From contig NZ_PGVB01000012.1 in assembly GCF_002860205.1 (NCBI RefSeq), positions 51,580-115,579 of the forward strand: DNA of 64,000 bases, read 5' to 3'. The position numbers and the translations under genes are program-made. The notes beneath the pieces were generated by a model. It worked only from the letters and a program-made list of their open reading frames with translations, had not been told where the DNA came from and made no database searches. The DNA comes from Bacillus sp. T33-2. GTDB lineage: Bacteria; Bacillota; Bacilli; Bacillales; Cytobacillaceae. Below are positions 42,035 through 50,452 of this stretch, piece after piece. Every line of letters begins with the position of its first letter. Positions within the stretch are counted from its first letter, which is position 1.

Positions 42035-42484
42035 TTATAGCTTTAAGCCCGTGCGGCTCTTAAAGCGGCGCAGCATGATCTGGCTTTCTACGCGGCTGAT
42101 TCCCTCCACCGCATACAGTTCATTATTTATAAACTTTTCGAGGGAGGCAAAATCCTCGACAAGTACATGCATATGTAAAGTGCTCGGTCCTGTCATCTGG
42201 TAGCAGCTGGCCACACTAGGGTTATTGGCCAGGCTTTCGGCGACAGACACTAGAAAAGCAGGTTCACAGTCGACCTCGAAAAAAGCAGACACCTTTTTTC
42301 CCACCGCTTCTGAATTGACTACGACGCTGAATTTTTCAATTATACCGCTTTCTTCCATGCGGTTGACCCTTTCCCGTACTGCCACCCGCGAAAGGTTTAA
42401 TTCTTTTCCGATATCCGCGTACGACATTCTGCCATTGTTCATTAGTAAATCCAGGATTTTCCGGTCCGTATCATCAATTTTCAT
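42035..42484 (-). CDS. Lrp/AsnC-family transcriptional regulator
   Basis: A 149-residue regulator: helix-turn-helix near the N-terminus (DDTDRKILDLLMNNGRMSYADIGKELNLSRVAVRERVNRME) and the RAM/effector domain (from about 65, ASCYQMTGPSTLHMHVLVEDFASLEKFI). Lrp/AsnC proteins respond to amino acids and control amino-acid or peptide metabolism, so the downstream peptide transporter operon on the same strand is a possible target. The frame is open further up, but similarity begins at ATG 42484 (GTGGTGG upstream). Confidence 0.9.
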   Translation of the reverse strand: MKIDDTDRKILDLLMNNGRMSYADIGKELNLSRVAVRERVNRMEESGIIEKFSVVVNSEAVGKKVSAFFEVDCEPAFLVSVAESLANNPSVASCYQMTGPSTLHMHVLVEDFASLEKFINNELYAVEGISRVESQIMLRRFKSRTGLKL

Positions 42485-42783
42485 AAATGCCACCACACAT
42501 CCATACATTTTTGTCATCATACTTTTATAGAATTGACCTTGTCAACAAGATTAATATTCTCCATTGTTCCGCATTCTCCTGTCTGACGGTAAAAATCAAC
42601 TGAATTATCCCGGAAAAATTTTCCCTCAGGACATTTGCCTGCACCATGACTGCAAACCCTTGCTTCAATGTCCTGCGCTTATGCAAACAGGAATAAAAAA
42701 AGCCGTCCACAGACAGCTAATCTAGCATTTTTCTAATCTTTCTTATTGCTGCCATGGAAAGCCTACCGGTGCTGTAAACTATG
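42485..42783. other. Intergenic gap without a recognised feature
   Basis: No gene or clear repeat is visible. It should hold the promoter of the Lrp/AsnC gene and the 3' end of the VOC gene transcript. Confidence 0.5.
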
Positions 42784-43182
42784 TCAATATACCATATTTA
42801 CATCGTGATAATATTTAAACTCCAGCAAATTGTTTGCAGGGTCGATCAGGAAAAATGTAATATGTTCTTCCTGCATATCCTTGAACCGGGTCATGGGTGT
42901 CTGGAAAAAGGGAAGATTTTCCCTGATGGCAAGTTCGATAAGCTGGTTAAACTCTTCTTTGTCTGTAAAAGTCATTCCAAAGTGGCGAGGATACATCTCA
43001 GGTGACCGATCCACTTTTTCCGGGTTCAGGTGGCAGACTAACTGGTCACCGAAGAAATTGAATGTTACCCGGTCACGATACCTTCTGGCAAGCGTGCAGC
43101 CGAGCTTCGTATAAAACTCAGCCGTTTCATCAAGATTCTTGCACGGGATGGCAAGATGGAATACTTTATTCGTTTCTCTCAT
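42784..43182 (-). CDS. VOC-family (glyoxalase/dioxygenase-like) protein
   Basis: A 132-residue vicinal-oxygen-chelate protein: two beta-alpha-beta-beta-beta modules, VFHLAIPCKNLDETAEFYTKLG at the start with a metal-ligand-type His, HFGMTF near 70, and the closing FFLIDPANNLLEFKYY with Glu as the usual third ligand. VOC proteins include glyoxalases, extradiol dioxygenases and resistance proteins; the substrate is unknown. AAGGGGAG precedes ATG 43182. It stands alone next to a dispersed repeat. Confidence 0.85.
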   Translation of the reverse strand: MRETNKVFHLAIPCKNLDETAEFYTKLGCTLARRYRDRVTFNFFGDQLVCHLNPEKVDRSPEMYPRHFGMTFTDKEEFNQLIELAIRENLPFFQTPMTRFKDMQEEHITFFLIDPANNLLEFKYYHDVNMVY

Positions 43183-43189
43183 TTTTTCT

Positions 43190-43430
43190 CCCCTTGTCCA
43201 GTTGCAGCGCCTATCCCCTCGGGTCATAAGCCAATCCCTTTCAGAAGGTAAAAAGCGCCTTCCTGCAGGTCTCATTTTATGCCTGTCGGACTTGCACAGT
43301 ATGTCACCAAAAAATCACAGATTTTTTGGCTGCGGCATTTCGGGGAAGCTTTCCCTAATGCTGACGTCGACGTTCACCACAGGACGTGGTGCCTCTTAGT
43401 CGACGTTCTTCTGCCAAGGCGCTTCACTTT
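43190..43430. repeat. Hairpin-rich dispersed Bacillus intergenic repeat
   Basis: Begins TTGTCCAGTTGCAGCGCCTA and contains several stems: AAGGTAAAAAGCGCCTT, CCAAAAAATC / GATTTTTTGG (43310-43333) and GTCGACGTTC with GTCGACGTTC-type partners around GGACGTGG (43365-43410). From memory, closely similar stretches recur between genes in many Bacillaceae genomes. No credible coding frame. Confidence 0.65.
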
Positions 43431-43435
43431 TCGAT

Positions 43436-44200
43436 TTAATCAAATAAATGGAAGGTATCTGAACGCAGGCCAAGCCTCAGTGTTTCAAGCGCGATTGGAT
43501 CAGCGAAGGAAATATTGGCCAGGTTGACGTTGGCGCCTGCAGCCGTGATAAGGGCCGTCTGAATTTGCTTATTCGGAGCTTCAAAGATCACCCGGTCAAG
43601 TCCGATTCCTGATGAGATTATGTCCTCTATGATTTCAAAGCGGATTTCACCGTTGCCCCTGCAAAAACCGCTTGTTCCGCTTTCGCGGGCTTCAGTTATG
43701 ACTTTTGCCGAGCCGGCATCCAGATCTTCGTGAATCCATTCAATCCATTGAGCCGGACTGAAATCCTCGGACTTTTCGGTGCTTTTATTTCCGACTTCGC
43801 TGAACACAGTGAAATGCCTGGAAAATTCGCTGATAAACAAAGCCTTCTCTTTATTGTTCATATCAAAAGTGCCATTGGAAATTTCAACATACCGGCAGCC
43901 ATGTTTTTCGCAATACTTATAGAACTGCTCCACCTTGCCCTGGCTGACAAACTTTTCAAACAGAGTCCCGCCGAAAAAATATTCAATTTTTTTCTGCCGT
44001 AAAAACTCTATTTTTTCCTCTAGACTCGAGGAAATGATTGATGTGCCCCAGCCAAATTTCACATAATCCACAAATTCGGATGCCCCATTGATTGTGTCCT
44101 TGAAAAATTGTAGTGGATTACCGTTATCAATTAATACAGTGATGCCGGAAATTCTCGGTTTCAAGTCCCTCTTGGGCAGGTTCAGTCCTGATTCCCTCAT
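43436..44200 (-). CDS. comA: Phosphosulfolactate synthase (ComA/YitD)
   Basis: A 254-residue TIM-barrel enzyme: GITVLIDNG near the start, DYVKFGWGTS (catalytic Lys), YFFGGTLFEKF, GCRYVEISNGT, FSEVGNKS, RESGTSGFCRG, and IFEAPNKQIQ. It adds sulfite to phosphoenolpyruvate to give 2-phospho-3-sulfolactate, the first step of sulfolactate (spores) or coenzyme M synthesis (archaea). ATG 44200 overlaps the comB stop by four bases. The frame's upstream extension lies inside comB. The dispersed repeat directly follows its stop. Confidence 0.95.
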   Translation of the reverse strand: MRESGLNLPKRDLKPRISGITVLIDNGNPLQFFKDTINGASEFVDYVKFGWGTSIISSSLEEKIEFLRQKKIEYFFGGTLFEKFVSQGKVEQFYKYCEKHGCRYVEISNGTFDMNNKEKALFISEFSRHFTVFSEVGNKSTEKSEDFSPAQWIEWIHEDLDAGSAKVITEARESGTSGFCRGNGEIRFEIIEDIISSGIGLDRVIFEAPNKQIQTALITAAGANVNLANISFADPIALETLRLGLRSDTFHLFD

Positions 44201-44892
44201 ACATACACCTTCCTGATTTCCGGCGTTGCACCCTCGCTGTACACCTTCATGACAAACCCGCTGTCGATTTCTTTTATGCAATAAAAAATATCCCTCGGGT
44301 CAAATTCAGGCTGGGCTTCATCAAAGAATTTTCCCGCAGCCTCGCATTTTAAAATCCTGTCGGCCGTTTCTGAAGCTGTTGCTGACGATGTACCGTGTAT
44401 AAACCCTTTTATATACTCTGCGCAAGCAAGGTCGTCATCACCTGTTGGGTGTGAGGCAACGATATTCACCGTGAAGCCCTTCCTGGAATGGCTGTACTTC
44501 TTCCTAATGTATTCTGCTGTTGCCCTCGCGTTTGAAAAACCTGTGACTATTACATCTTCAGCATCAAGGGAGTTTAAAGCAGCTTTCACCCCATTTGTCG
44601 TCTTTTGGACGATAACCCTTTCGTTTAATTCGAAATCCGCGACTCGCTTTGGGGAATTATCCAAATCAAAGCCGGGAATTTGCAGCCCCTTAATTTCCCC
44701 TGCTAAAAGGTATTCCGGATTTTCGGCTTTTAAACGAAATGCCTCTTCGACCGTTCCAGTTAAAATGATTTTTCTGGCCCCATGGAGAAAAGCCTGGTGC
44801 GCAACCGTAAACGCCCTGATTACATCTATGATGACATTGACATGTGCATGGGCCAGACGGTGGTCATATCCCTGGTAAATATTGATTTCCAC
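44197..44892 (-). CDS. comB: 2-phosphosulfolactate phosphatase (ComB/YitC)
   Basis: A 231-residue ComB-family phosphatase: NIYQGYDHRL, VIIDVIRAFTVAHQAFLHGA near 30, LAGEIKGLQIPGFDLDNSP near 70, QKTTNGVKAAL near 105 and AEYIRKKY. It dephosphorylates phosphosulfolactate to sulfolactate, which accumulates in Bacillus spores. The start is GTG 44892, seven bases after GGAGG. It is first in the operon with comA and divergent from cysH, with a 258-bp shared regulatory gap. Confidence 0.95.
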   Translation of the reverse strand: MEINIYQGYDHRLAHAHVNVIIDVIRAFTVAHQAFLHGARKIILTGTVEEAFRLKAENPEYLLAGEIKGLQIPGFDLDNSPKRVADFELNERVIVQKTTNGVKAALNSLDAEDVIVTGFSNARATAEYIRKKYSHSRKGFTVNIVASHPTGDDDLACAEYIKGFIHGTSSATASETADRILKCEAAGKFFDEAQPEFDPRDIFYCIKEIDSGFVMKVYSEGATPEIRKVYV

Positions 44893-45051
44893 CAATTCAC
44901 CTCCAAATCTAAAAAGCAAAACTGGCTGGGCACTGCAGCTTAAATTCAGCTAATTATGTGTATTCGCCTACCTGTCGAGAGGTTCATGAAAGGATGAAAT
45001 TTAACAAATTGAAAATTAGGCTTTTACCCTATGAACGAACCCGGCATGGCA

Positions 45052-45080
45052 TGAATAAATTGCCTTTAGGTTTTCACCTA
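45052..45080 (+). promoter_or_regulatory. Possible sporulation-type promoter before cysH
   Basis: TGAATA at 45052-45057 and CACCTA at 45075-45080 with a 17-bp spacer resemble a sigma-G type promoter (-35 TGAATA good, -10 only partial). Offered as a candidate because the divergent comBA genes belong to spore metabolism. Confidence 0.3.
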
Positions 45081-45150
45081 TTTGTAGCGCAGGTTCAGGG
45101 CACAGCAACGGGGCTGCCCTGAAACACAGCGCGAAGTGAGGGAGAGTACA

Positions 45151-45861
45151 ATGAAAGGTATCTTGACCTATGACACGTGGTCTGACCAACTCCTTGAAAA
45201 ACTAGGACAGGAATTGAAGGACTATACGGACATCCTTAGATGGACTTACCGGGAATACGGAGATAAAGTCCTGTATGCATGCAGCTTTGGTGCCGAAGCA
45301 ATAGTGATGCTTGACCTGATTTCAAAAGTTGCAGACCATCCGAAAATTGTTTTTTTAGATACCGGGCTTCATTTTAAGGAAACGTATGAGCTGATCGAAA
45401 AAATACGAACCAAATATCCGGGACTGGATTTAGAACTGGTTCAGCCGTCGCTATCCTTGGAATCGCAGTCAACAAAGTACGGGGCTGAATTGTGGAAAAG
45501 CGATCCAAATCTTTGCTGCTATCTCCGTAAAATAAAACCTCTTGAAGAAAAACTTTCTACAGTACATGCGTGGATTTCCGGGCTAAGGCGGGATCAGTCC
45601 CCCACAAGGAAAAATACTCAATTCATCAATAGAGATGAGCGTTTCAAAAAAATTAAAATATGCCCGTTAATCCATTGGACGCGGGAAGATATATGGAGTT
45701 ATATCCGGTTGAACAATCTGCCCTATAATGAGCTTCATGACAAATCATACCCAAGTATCGGATGCGAGAAATGTACCGTGCCTGTAACAGGTTCCGAAGA
45801 CCAGCGTGCGGGGCGGTGGGTTCAATTTAACAAAACGGAATGCGGGCTGCACAGGGCATAA
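45151..45861 (+). CDS. cysH: Adenylylsulfate/PAPS reductase (CysH, YitB-like)
   Basis: A 236-residue thioredoxin-dependent reductase: SFGAEAIVMLDLI near 45 (PP-loop type), FLDTGLHFKETYE, the pair CCYLRKIKPLEEKL near 125, CEKCTVP and the catalytic ECGLH near the C-terminus. The two Cys pairs (CC and C-x2-C) indicate a [4Fe-4S] cluster and so use of APS, as in plant-type and Bacillus enzymes. It yields sulfite, the substrate of ComA. ATG 45151 has GAGGGAGAG upstream. First gene of cysH-sat-cysC. Confidence 0.95.
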   Translation: MKGILTYDTWSDQLLEKLGQELKDYTDILRWTYREYGDKVLYACSFGAEAIVMLDLISKVADHPKIVFLDTGLHFKETYELIEKIRTKYPGLDLELVQPSLSLESQSTKYGAELWKSDPNLCCYLRKIKPLEEKLSTVHAWISGLRRDQSPTRKNTQFINRDERFKKIKICPLIHWTREDIWSYIRLNNLPYNELHDKSYPSIGCEKCTVPVTGSEDQRAGRWVQFNKTECGLHRA

Positions 45862-45904
45862 CAGCATGTTCAGGCACATCCAAAAGTTTTAGGAGGAGGA
45901 TAAA

Positions 45905-47083
45905 ATGGTTCAGCCTCACGGTGGCGTGTTAATTGATCGGATGAACAGCGACTTTCCAGTTGATTCTTGCCGGATCGAGATTGAATTGGACAATATGGGA
46001 TTAAGCGACCTTGAATTAATCGCGATTGGTGCGTACAGCCCGCTGACCGGATTCATGGGGGAAAAGGATTACCGGTCCGTTGTAACAGGCATGCGCCTGT
46101 CTGGCGGTCTTCCCTGGAGCATCCCGGTAACATTGGCAGTCTCTGAGGACACAGCAAAGAACATAGCGGTCGGTGAAACAATACGGCTGGCCAAAGACGG
46201 TTTCGTTTACGGTGTCATGACTGTGACGGATCTTTTTGTTCCAGATAAAAAGATCGAAGCAAAGTATGTATACCAAACCGAAGACCGGGCCCACCCGGGT
46301 GTCAGAAAATTATTTGAACGGGGCAGCGTTTATATTGGCGGGCCCATTACCCTTGTCAGCCGCCCGGCAAGAGATCATTTCCGGGAATTCCACCTTGATC
46401 CTGTTGAATCACGGGCATTGTTCGCACAACTGGGATGGCAGACGATCGTGGGCTTCCAGACCCGGAATCCTGTGCACCGTGCCCATGAATATATCCAGAA
46501 GACAGCACTTGAAACGGTTGATGGTTTATTTCTGCACCCGCTTGTTGGCGAAACGAAAGCGGATGATATTCCAAGCGATATCAGGATGGAAAGCTATCAG
46601 GTTTTACTTCAAAACTATTATCCCCATGACAGGGTAAAGCTAGCCGTATTCCCGGCCTCCATGAGATATGCCGGCCCCCGTGAAGCAATTTTCCACGCGA
46701 TCGTCAGGAAAAATTACGGCTGTACACATTTCATTGTCGGACGTGACCATGCTGGAGTAGGAAATTACTATGGCAGCTATGATGCACAGAAAATCTTCAG
46801 CAACTTCGCTCCTGAAGAGATTGGCATTGCCACCCTGTTCTTTGAAAATAGCTTTTATTGCAATAAATGTGGGAATATGGCCTCAACCAAAACGTGTCCA
46901 CACAGCAGCGAATTCCATGTCTCATTATCCGGGACGAAAGTACGGGAAATGCTTCATAACGGGGAGGTCCCGCCGCCGGAGTTCAGCCGCCCCGAGGTAG
47001 CAAATGTTTTAATAAACGGCCTTCAAAAAAATTTTATCCATCCAGGAGGAAAAAAAAGTGAGCAGTCACATCACATGGCATGA
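45905..47083 (+). CDS. sat: Sulfate adenylyltransferase (Sat, YitA-like)
   Basis: A 392-residue ATP sulfurylase: the PUA-like N-terminal part with [14 protein letters not shown] near 40, [12 protein letters not shown] (HxxH-type motif) near 190, [12 protein letters not shown] near 280 and the zinc-binding [15 protein letters not shown] near 320. It makes adenylylsulfate from sulfate and ATP. An excellent AGGAGGAGG precedes ATG 45905. It overlaps cysC by 26 bp. Confidence 0.96.
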   Translation: MVQPHGGVLIDRMNSDFPVDSCRIEIELDNMGLSDLELIAIGAYSPLTGFMGEKDYRSVVTGMRLSGGLPWSIPVTLAVSEDTAKNIAVGETIRLAKDGFVYGVMTVTDLFVPDKKIEAKYVYQTEDRAHPGVRKLFERGSVYIGGPITLVSRPARDHFREFHLDPVESRALFAQLGWQTIVGFQTRNPVHRAHEYIQKTALETVDGLFLHPLVGETKADDIPSDIRMESYQVLLQNYYPHDRVKLAVFPASMRYAGPREAIFHAIVRKNYGCTHFIVGRDHAGVGNYYGSYDAQKIFSNFAPEEIGIATLFFENSFYCNKCGNMASTKTCPHSSEFHVSLSGTKVREMLHNGEVPPPEFSRPEVANVLINGLQKNFIHPGGKKSEQSHHMA

Positions 47084-47651
47084 ATGTGCGGTAAGCAAAG
47101 GTGACAGGCAGAGGTTAAACCAGCATAAGAGCTGTGTCCTCTGGTTCACAGGCATGTCCGGTTCAGGAAAGTCATCAATCGCCAATGAAGTCGACCGTCG
47201 GTTATATTCCCTTGGAAAACGAAGCTATGTTTTGGATGGTGATAATATCAGGCATGGCCTCAACAAGGGACTGGGCTTCAGCCGGGAGGACCGGGTGGAG
47301 AATATCCGCCGGATCGGGGAAGTATCCAAATTATTTGCGGACAGCGGCGTAATAGTCCTCACGGCTTTCATCTCGCCATTTGCAGAAGACCGGAACAGGG
47401 TGAGGGAGATTTTTCCCAGCGGTGAATTCATCGAAATATTTGTGGACTGCCCCTTAAGTGTGTGTGAACAGAGAGATCCTAAAGGATTATACCAAAAAGC
47501 CCGAAAAGGAGAGATCCGGGAATTCACCGGTATTGACTCGCCATACGAGCCGCCATCCACACCAGAACTCGTGATTGAGTCTCATAAATATTCGATTGAT
47601 GAATGTGCACACCTCGTGGTTGGTTACTTAAGAGAAAACGGAATTATTTAA
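47058..47651 (+). CDS. cysC: Adenylylsulfate kinase (CysC, YisZ-like)
   Basis: A 197-residue APS kinase: Walker [15 protein letters not shown] near 35, [31 protein letters not shown] near 65, [14 protein letters not shown] near 105. It phosphorylates APS to PAPS. Start is GTG 47058, preceded by GGAGG, within the end of sat, so translation is coupled. The cysH-sat-cysC set next to comBA corresponds to the yisZ-yitA-yitB and yitCD genes of B. subtilis. Confidence 0.95.
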   Translation: MSSHITWHECAVSKGDRQRLNQHKSCVLWFTGMSGSGKSSIANEVDRRLYSLGKRSYVLDGDNIRHGLNKGLGFSREDRVENIRRIGEVSKLFADSGVIVLTAFISPFAEDRNRVREIFPSGEFIEIFVDCPLSVCEQRDPKGLYQKARKGEIREFTGIDSPYEPPSTPELVIESHKYSIDECAHLVVGYLRENGII

Positions 47652-47652
47652 A

Positions 47653-47691
47653 GTCCGAATGAGCCCTGATTCCAGGGCTTTCCGGACATTC
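47653..47691 (+). terminator. Hairpin after cysC
   Basis: AGCCCTG-ATTC-CAGGGCT inside a GTCCG / CGGAC outer stem, directly after the stop; no strong T-run, so termination may be partial. Confidence 0.5.
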
Positions 47692-47763
47692 ATTTGCCCC
47701 CGCGTTTATAAGCACCGCCTAAGTGACAATAATAACAACGAAAGTAATTGGTGTAGCGGGGAT

Positions 47764-48477
47764 TTGATTACTTTGTATTTTTTCCAAAGCCAGGAAACGT
47801 TAACCGTTGTCCATTGGATACTCAGGGCTGTTGTCTCGTTTTTCTTTATGCTGGTGACTGTACGAATAATGGGCCAGCGCTCTATTTCACAATTAAGGCT
47901 GCTTGATTTCGTGATGGCTTTAATCTTGGGCAATATCATTGCACACCCCCTTTCAGATGAACAGTTGGCTATGACAGGCTCGATGGTTACAATATCTGCA
48001 CTTGTTTTTCTTTATATTGCCGCAATCATGATAAGCGCAAAATGGAAATGGCTCAGGCATCTCCTAAACCCTGTCCCGTTCGTGCTTATCAAAGATGGGG
48101 AAATAATTTATAAGGGACTTAAAAAAGCCAGAATATCAATTGACTACTTATTGACCGAAGTGAGGAAGGACAAGATAGCGGATATTAAAAAGATAGCACT
48201 TGCATTATGGGAGGCAGATGGAACCATCTCCATTTTTTTGCACCCCCGGGATCAGGCTGTAACCCCGCGGTTATTAAAAGTGCCCACCGAGCCATTTGAT
48301 TACCCGAGGACGATCATCGTTGAAGGGAAAATCGATGCAGAGGAATTGCATCACCTCAATAAAGACAGGAAATGGCTGATTGACCAGCTGCGTGCGGAAC
48401 ATAAAACTGAAGTAAGGAATGTTTTATTGGCAACACTCGACAGTAAAGACAATTTAACGGTTTTATTTTACCGATAA
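47764..48477 (+). CDS. DUF421 membrane protein (YetF/YcaP-like)
   Basis: About 237 residues: three N-terminal helices (WILRAVVSFFFMLVTVRIMG, then QLRLLDFVMALILGNIIAHPL, the family signature, and LVFLYIAAIMIS), followed by two cytoplasmic alpha/beta domains (NPVPFVLIKDGEIIYKGLKKARIS, DGTISIFLHPRDQAVTP). DUF421 proteins such as YetF and SpoVA-linked homologues are multi-copy in spore formers; the role is not settled. The frame extends upstream to 47659, but homology starts near TTG 47764, behind a weak GCGGGG; the start is uncertain. Confidence 0.85.
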   Translation: MITLYFFQSQETLTVVHWILRAVVSFFFMLVTVRIMGQRSISQLRLLDFVMALILGNIIAHPLSDEQLAMTGSMVTISALVFLYIAAIMISAKWKWLRHLLNPVPFVLIKDGEIIYKGLKKARISIDYLLTEVRKDKIADIKKIALALWEADGTISIFLHPRDQAVTPRLLKVPTEPFDYPRTIIVEGKIDAEELHHLNKDRKWLIDQLRAEHKTEVRNVLLATLDSKDNLTVLFYR

Positions 48478-48528
48478 CTGCTTCCATTTGGGCAAATTCT
48501 GCTGTAAACACGATTACTGGAGTCCATG

Positions 48529-48578
48529 GTGGCTTTCAATGTTATACTTTAAAATAAAGTACTAGAAAGCCATTTTTT
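48529..48578 (+). terminator. Long hairpin terminator after the DUF421 gene
   Basis: TGGCTTTC ... TACTTT-AAAAT-AAAGTA ... GAAAGCCA followed by TTTTTT, 52 bp after the stop. Confidence 0.7.
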
Positions 48579-48597
48579 AAGCTTTTATGGAGGCATA

Positions 48598-49509
48598 ATG
48601 GAAAATAGAACCGCAATCTTAGCCAACCAGAGGGCAAAGGGGATGATCCTGGTCCTGACTGGTGCGTCTTTTTGGGGCATTTCCGGGACAGTTGCGCAAT
48701 ACCTGTTTCATGAGCAACATTTCAGTGCCGATTGGCTCGTCGTTGCCAGATTGCTATCAGCAGGGATGATCATGCTGCTCATATCCCATGTATCCGGAGG
48801 CCAAAACATATGGGGCATCTGGAAGGACACGCGTGATCGGGTGAGCCTGCTTATTTTTGGAGTTGCAGGCATGCTGGGGGTGCAATATACATATTTTGCC
48901 GCGATTGAAGAAGGGAATGCCGCTGCGGCGACAGTTTTGCAATATCTTGCACCGATCATCATCACCTGTTTTTTGTGCCTGCGGTCGAAGCAATTGCCGG
49001 CCAGACATGTAGTCACTGCCGTTGTGTTGGCGCTGGTTGGCACCTTCCTGCTTGTTACCGGAGGAAGCTCGGAGACGTTGGCTATTCCCGGATCGGCTGT
49101 ATTCTGGGGAATCAGCTCTGCGTTTGCACTCGCGTTTTATACACTACAGCCGGCAAGGCTGCTGGCAAGGTGGGGCTCATTCTTAACGGTTGGGTGGGGC
49201 ATGATGATTGGCGGCATCGGCTTCAGTTTCATCACTCCCCCCTGGCAGCTTGCAGGCCAGTGGTCCCTTTCTTCAGTGCTCGCTATTGCGTTTGTTATCA
49301 TTTTTGGAACATTGATTGCTTTCTATTGTTACATGGAGGCCTTGAAGCATATCAACGCATCCGAAACGAGCCTGCTTGCAAGTGTGGAACCTTTGTCAGC
49401 AGCCTGTTTATCGGTTGTTTGGCTTCATGTGCCGTTCGGGCCGGCTGAGTGGACTGGCACATTATTCATAATAAGCACGATTTTTATATTATCCGTTCCA
49501 AAAAAATAA
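48598..49509 (+). CDS. EamA/DMT-family transporter
   Basis: A 303-residue protein with ten hydrophobic helices in two EamA repeats: ILVLTGASFWGISGTVAQYLF at the start of the first and SAVFWGISSAFALAFYTLQPARLL at the start of the second, with the conserved Glu-rich ends (YMEALKHINASETSLLASVEPLSAACLSV). Drug/metabolite transporters of this group export amino acids or small metabolites. GGAGG precedes ATG 48598. Monocistronic with terminator. Confidence 0.93.
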   Translation: MENRTAILANQRAKGMILVLTGASFWGISGTVAQYLFHEQHFSADWLVVARLLSAGMIMLLISHVSGGQNIWGIWKDTRDRVSLLIFGVAGMLGVQYTYFAAIEEGNAAAATVLQYLAPIIITCFLCLRSKQLPARHVVTAVVLALVGTFLLVTGGSSETLAIPGSAVFWGISSAFALAFYTLQPARLLARWGSFLTVGWGMMIGGIGFSFITPPWQLAGQWSLSSVLAIAFVIIFGTLIAFYCYMEALKHINASETSLLASVEPLSAACLSVVWLHVPFGPAEWTGTLFIISTIFILSVPKK

Positions 49510-49533
49510 GAAGGCAGGTGTTCCCTGCCTTCT
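49509..49533 (+). terminator. Intrinsic terminator of the EamA gene
   Basis: GAAGGCAGG-TGTT-CCCTGCCTTC stem, followed by TATTAT; overlaps the stop codon. Confidence 0.75.
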
Positions 49534-49556
49534 ATTATCCGACCCCTTGCGGCTCT

Positions 49557-49787
49557 TCATCTTTCAGTGGATGTTTCTTCCATTGACGTTTCTTCCCTTT
49601 CCTCATGCCATTGTTTTATGTGGGTAAGAATCGAGAACACAAGGAAAAAGTTCATAGCCCATACGCTTATAAATGGGTTTATTCCACCGAAATCAATTGT
49701 GTAGTAACCCTTTAATTTCATGACAATGAACGATTCGACAAAAACAAGAATGAACCCCGCTACACCTGCAACCGACATCCTGACCAT
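49557..49787 (-). CDS. Small membrane protein of unknown function (76 aa)
   Basis: Two hydrophobic helices (VAGVAGFILVFVESFIVMKL and FISVWAMNFFLVFSILTH) joined by a short loop containing YYTIDFGGIN, then an acidic Glu/Thr tail. I do not recognise the family. The GGGG-containing site before ATG 49787 is moderate. It stands alone between convergent neighbours. Confidence 0.65.
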   Translation of the reverse strand: MVRMSVAGVAGFILVFVESFIVMKLKGYYTIDFGGINPFISVWAMNFFLVFSILTHIKQWHEEREETSMEETSTER

Positions 49788-49924
49788 CCCATTACCCCTT
49801 TTTTGCAGAATTTTATAATAATTATAATAACTCTATTTTATATTCGCAATACATATGCTTACTTTATTTTGCAAAGGATGGCCCGATTCATTGCATTCTT
49901 AATCTTCTTCTCTGTCCGGTTATT

Positions 49925-50452
49925 TTACAATATGAAAGCTCCGTATAAAAGTGCCGCAGCAATGACATAAGCCGGATGGACTTTAAGTTTTTCCATCAGA
50001 ACATAGCTGGCTGCACCTATGGATATTGTTTGCAGCAGCCCGGATTCTACATAAGACGTAAAGAAAAAATCATATGCCATTATTCCCAGCAATACAGCAA
50101 TTACAGGGCGTACAACAATGGTCAGCCTTTTTACCCTGGGAGATTCTTTGAATTTCATTAAAAGACCAAGAAGAGTGATCATCAGAATCAAGGAAGGGGC
50201 AACGGTTGCAAACACGCCAACTGCAGCACCAGGAATTCCAGCCTGCTCATAGCCAATATAGCCCGCCATCTTGGTGGCAATCGGGCCGGGAAGCGTGTTT
50301 GCCAGCGCGAGAACCTCACTGAATTCATTGACCGTGTACCACCCGTATTGGTCTACAACCTCGTTCTCAATAAGCGGTATTGAAGCCGGGCCTCCGCCGT
50401 AGCCAAGAATGCCCGGAATAAAAAAAGCCCAGAATATCTTTGCGTAAATCAT
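49925..50452 (-). CDS. Chromate-transporter-family half protein, second copy of the pair (b)
   Basis: A 175-residue CHR-family protein almost co-linear with the one at 32861-33394 (FIPGILGYGGGPASIPLIENEVVD, NTLPGPIATKMAGYIGYEQAG, FKESPRVKRLTIVVRPVIAVLLG). It starts one base after the stop of its partner (50453). The two pairs in this window are therefore duplicates or separately acquired paralogues; this one is not linked to a GGT gene. Confidence 0.92.
   Translation of the reverse strand: MIYAKIFWAFFIPGILGYGGGPASIPLIENEVVDQYGWYTVNEFSEVLALANTLPGPIATKMAGYIGYEQAGIPGAAVGVFATVAPSLILMITLLGLLMKFKESPRVKRLTIVVRPVIAVLLGIMAYDFFFTSYVESGLLQTISIGAASYVLMEKLKVHPAYVIAAALLYGAFIL

Noticed and set aside
43139..43527. 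Plus-strand frames next to comA
   Set aside because: They run through the dispersed repeat and antisense to comA and the VOC gene.
44893..45150. S-box or T-box leader before cysH
   Set aside because: None of the conserved blocks of these elements is visible on either strand of the divergent gap.
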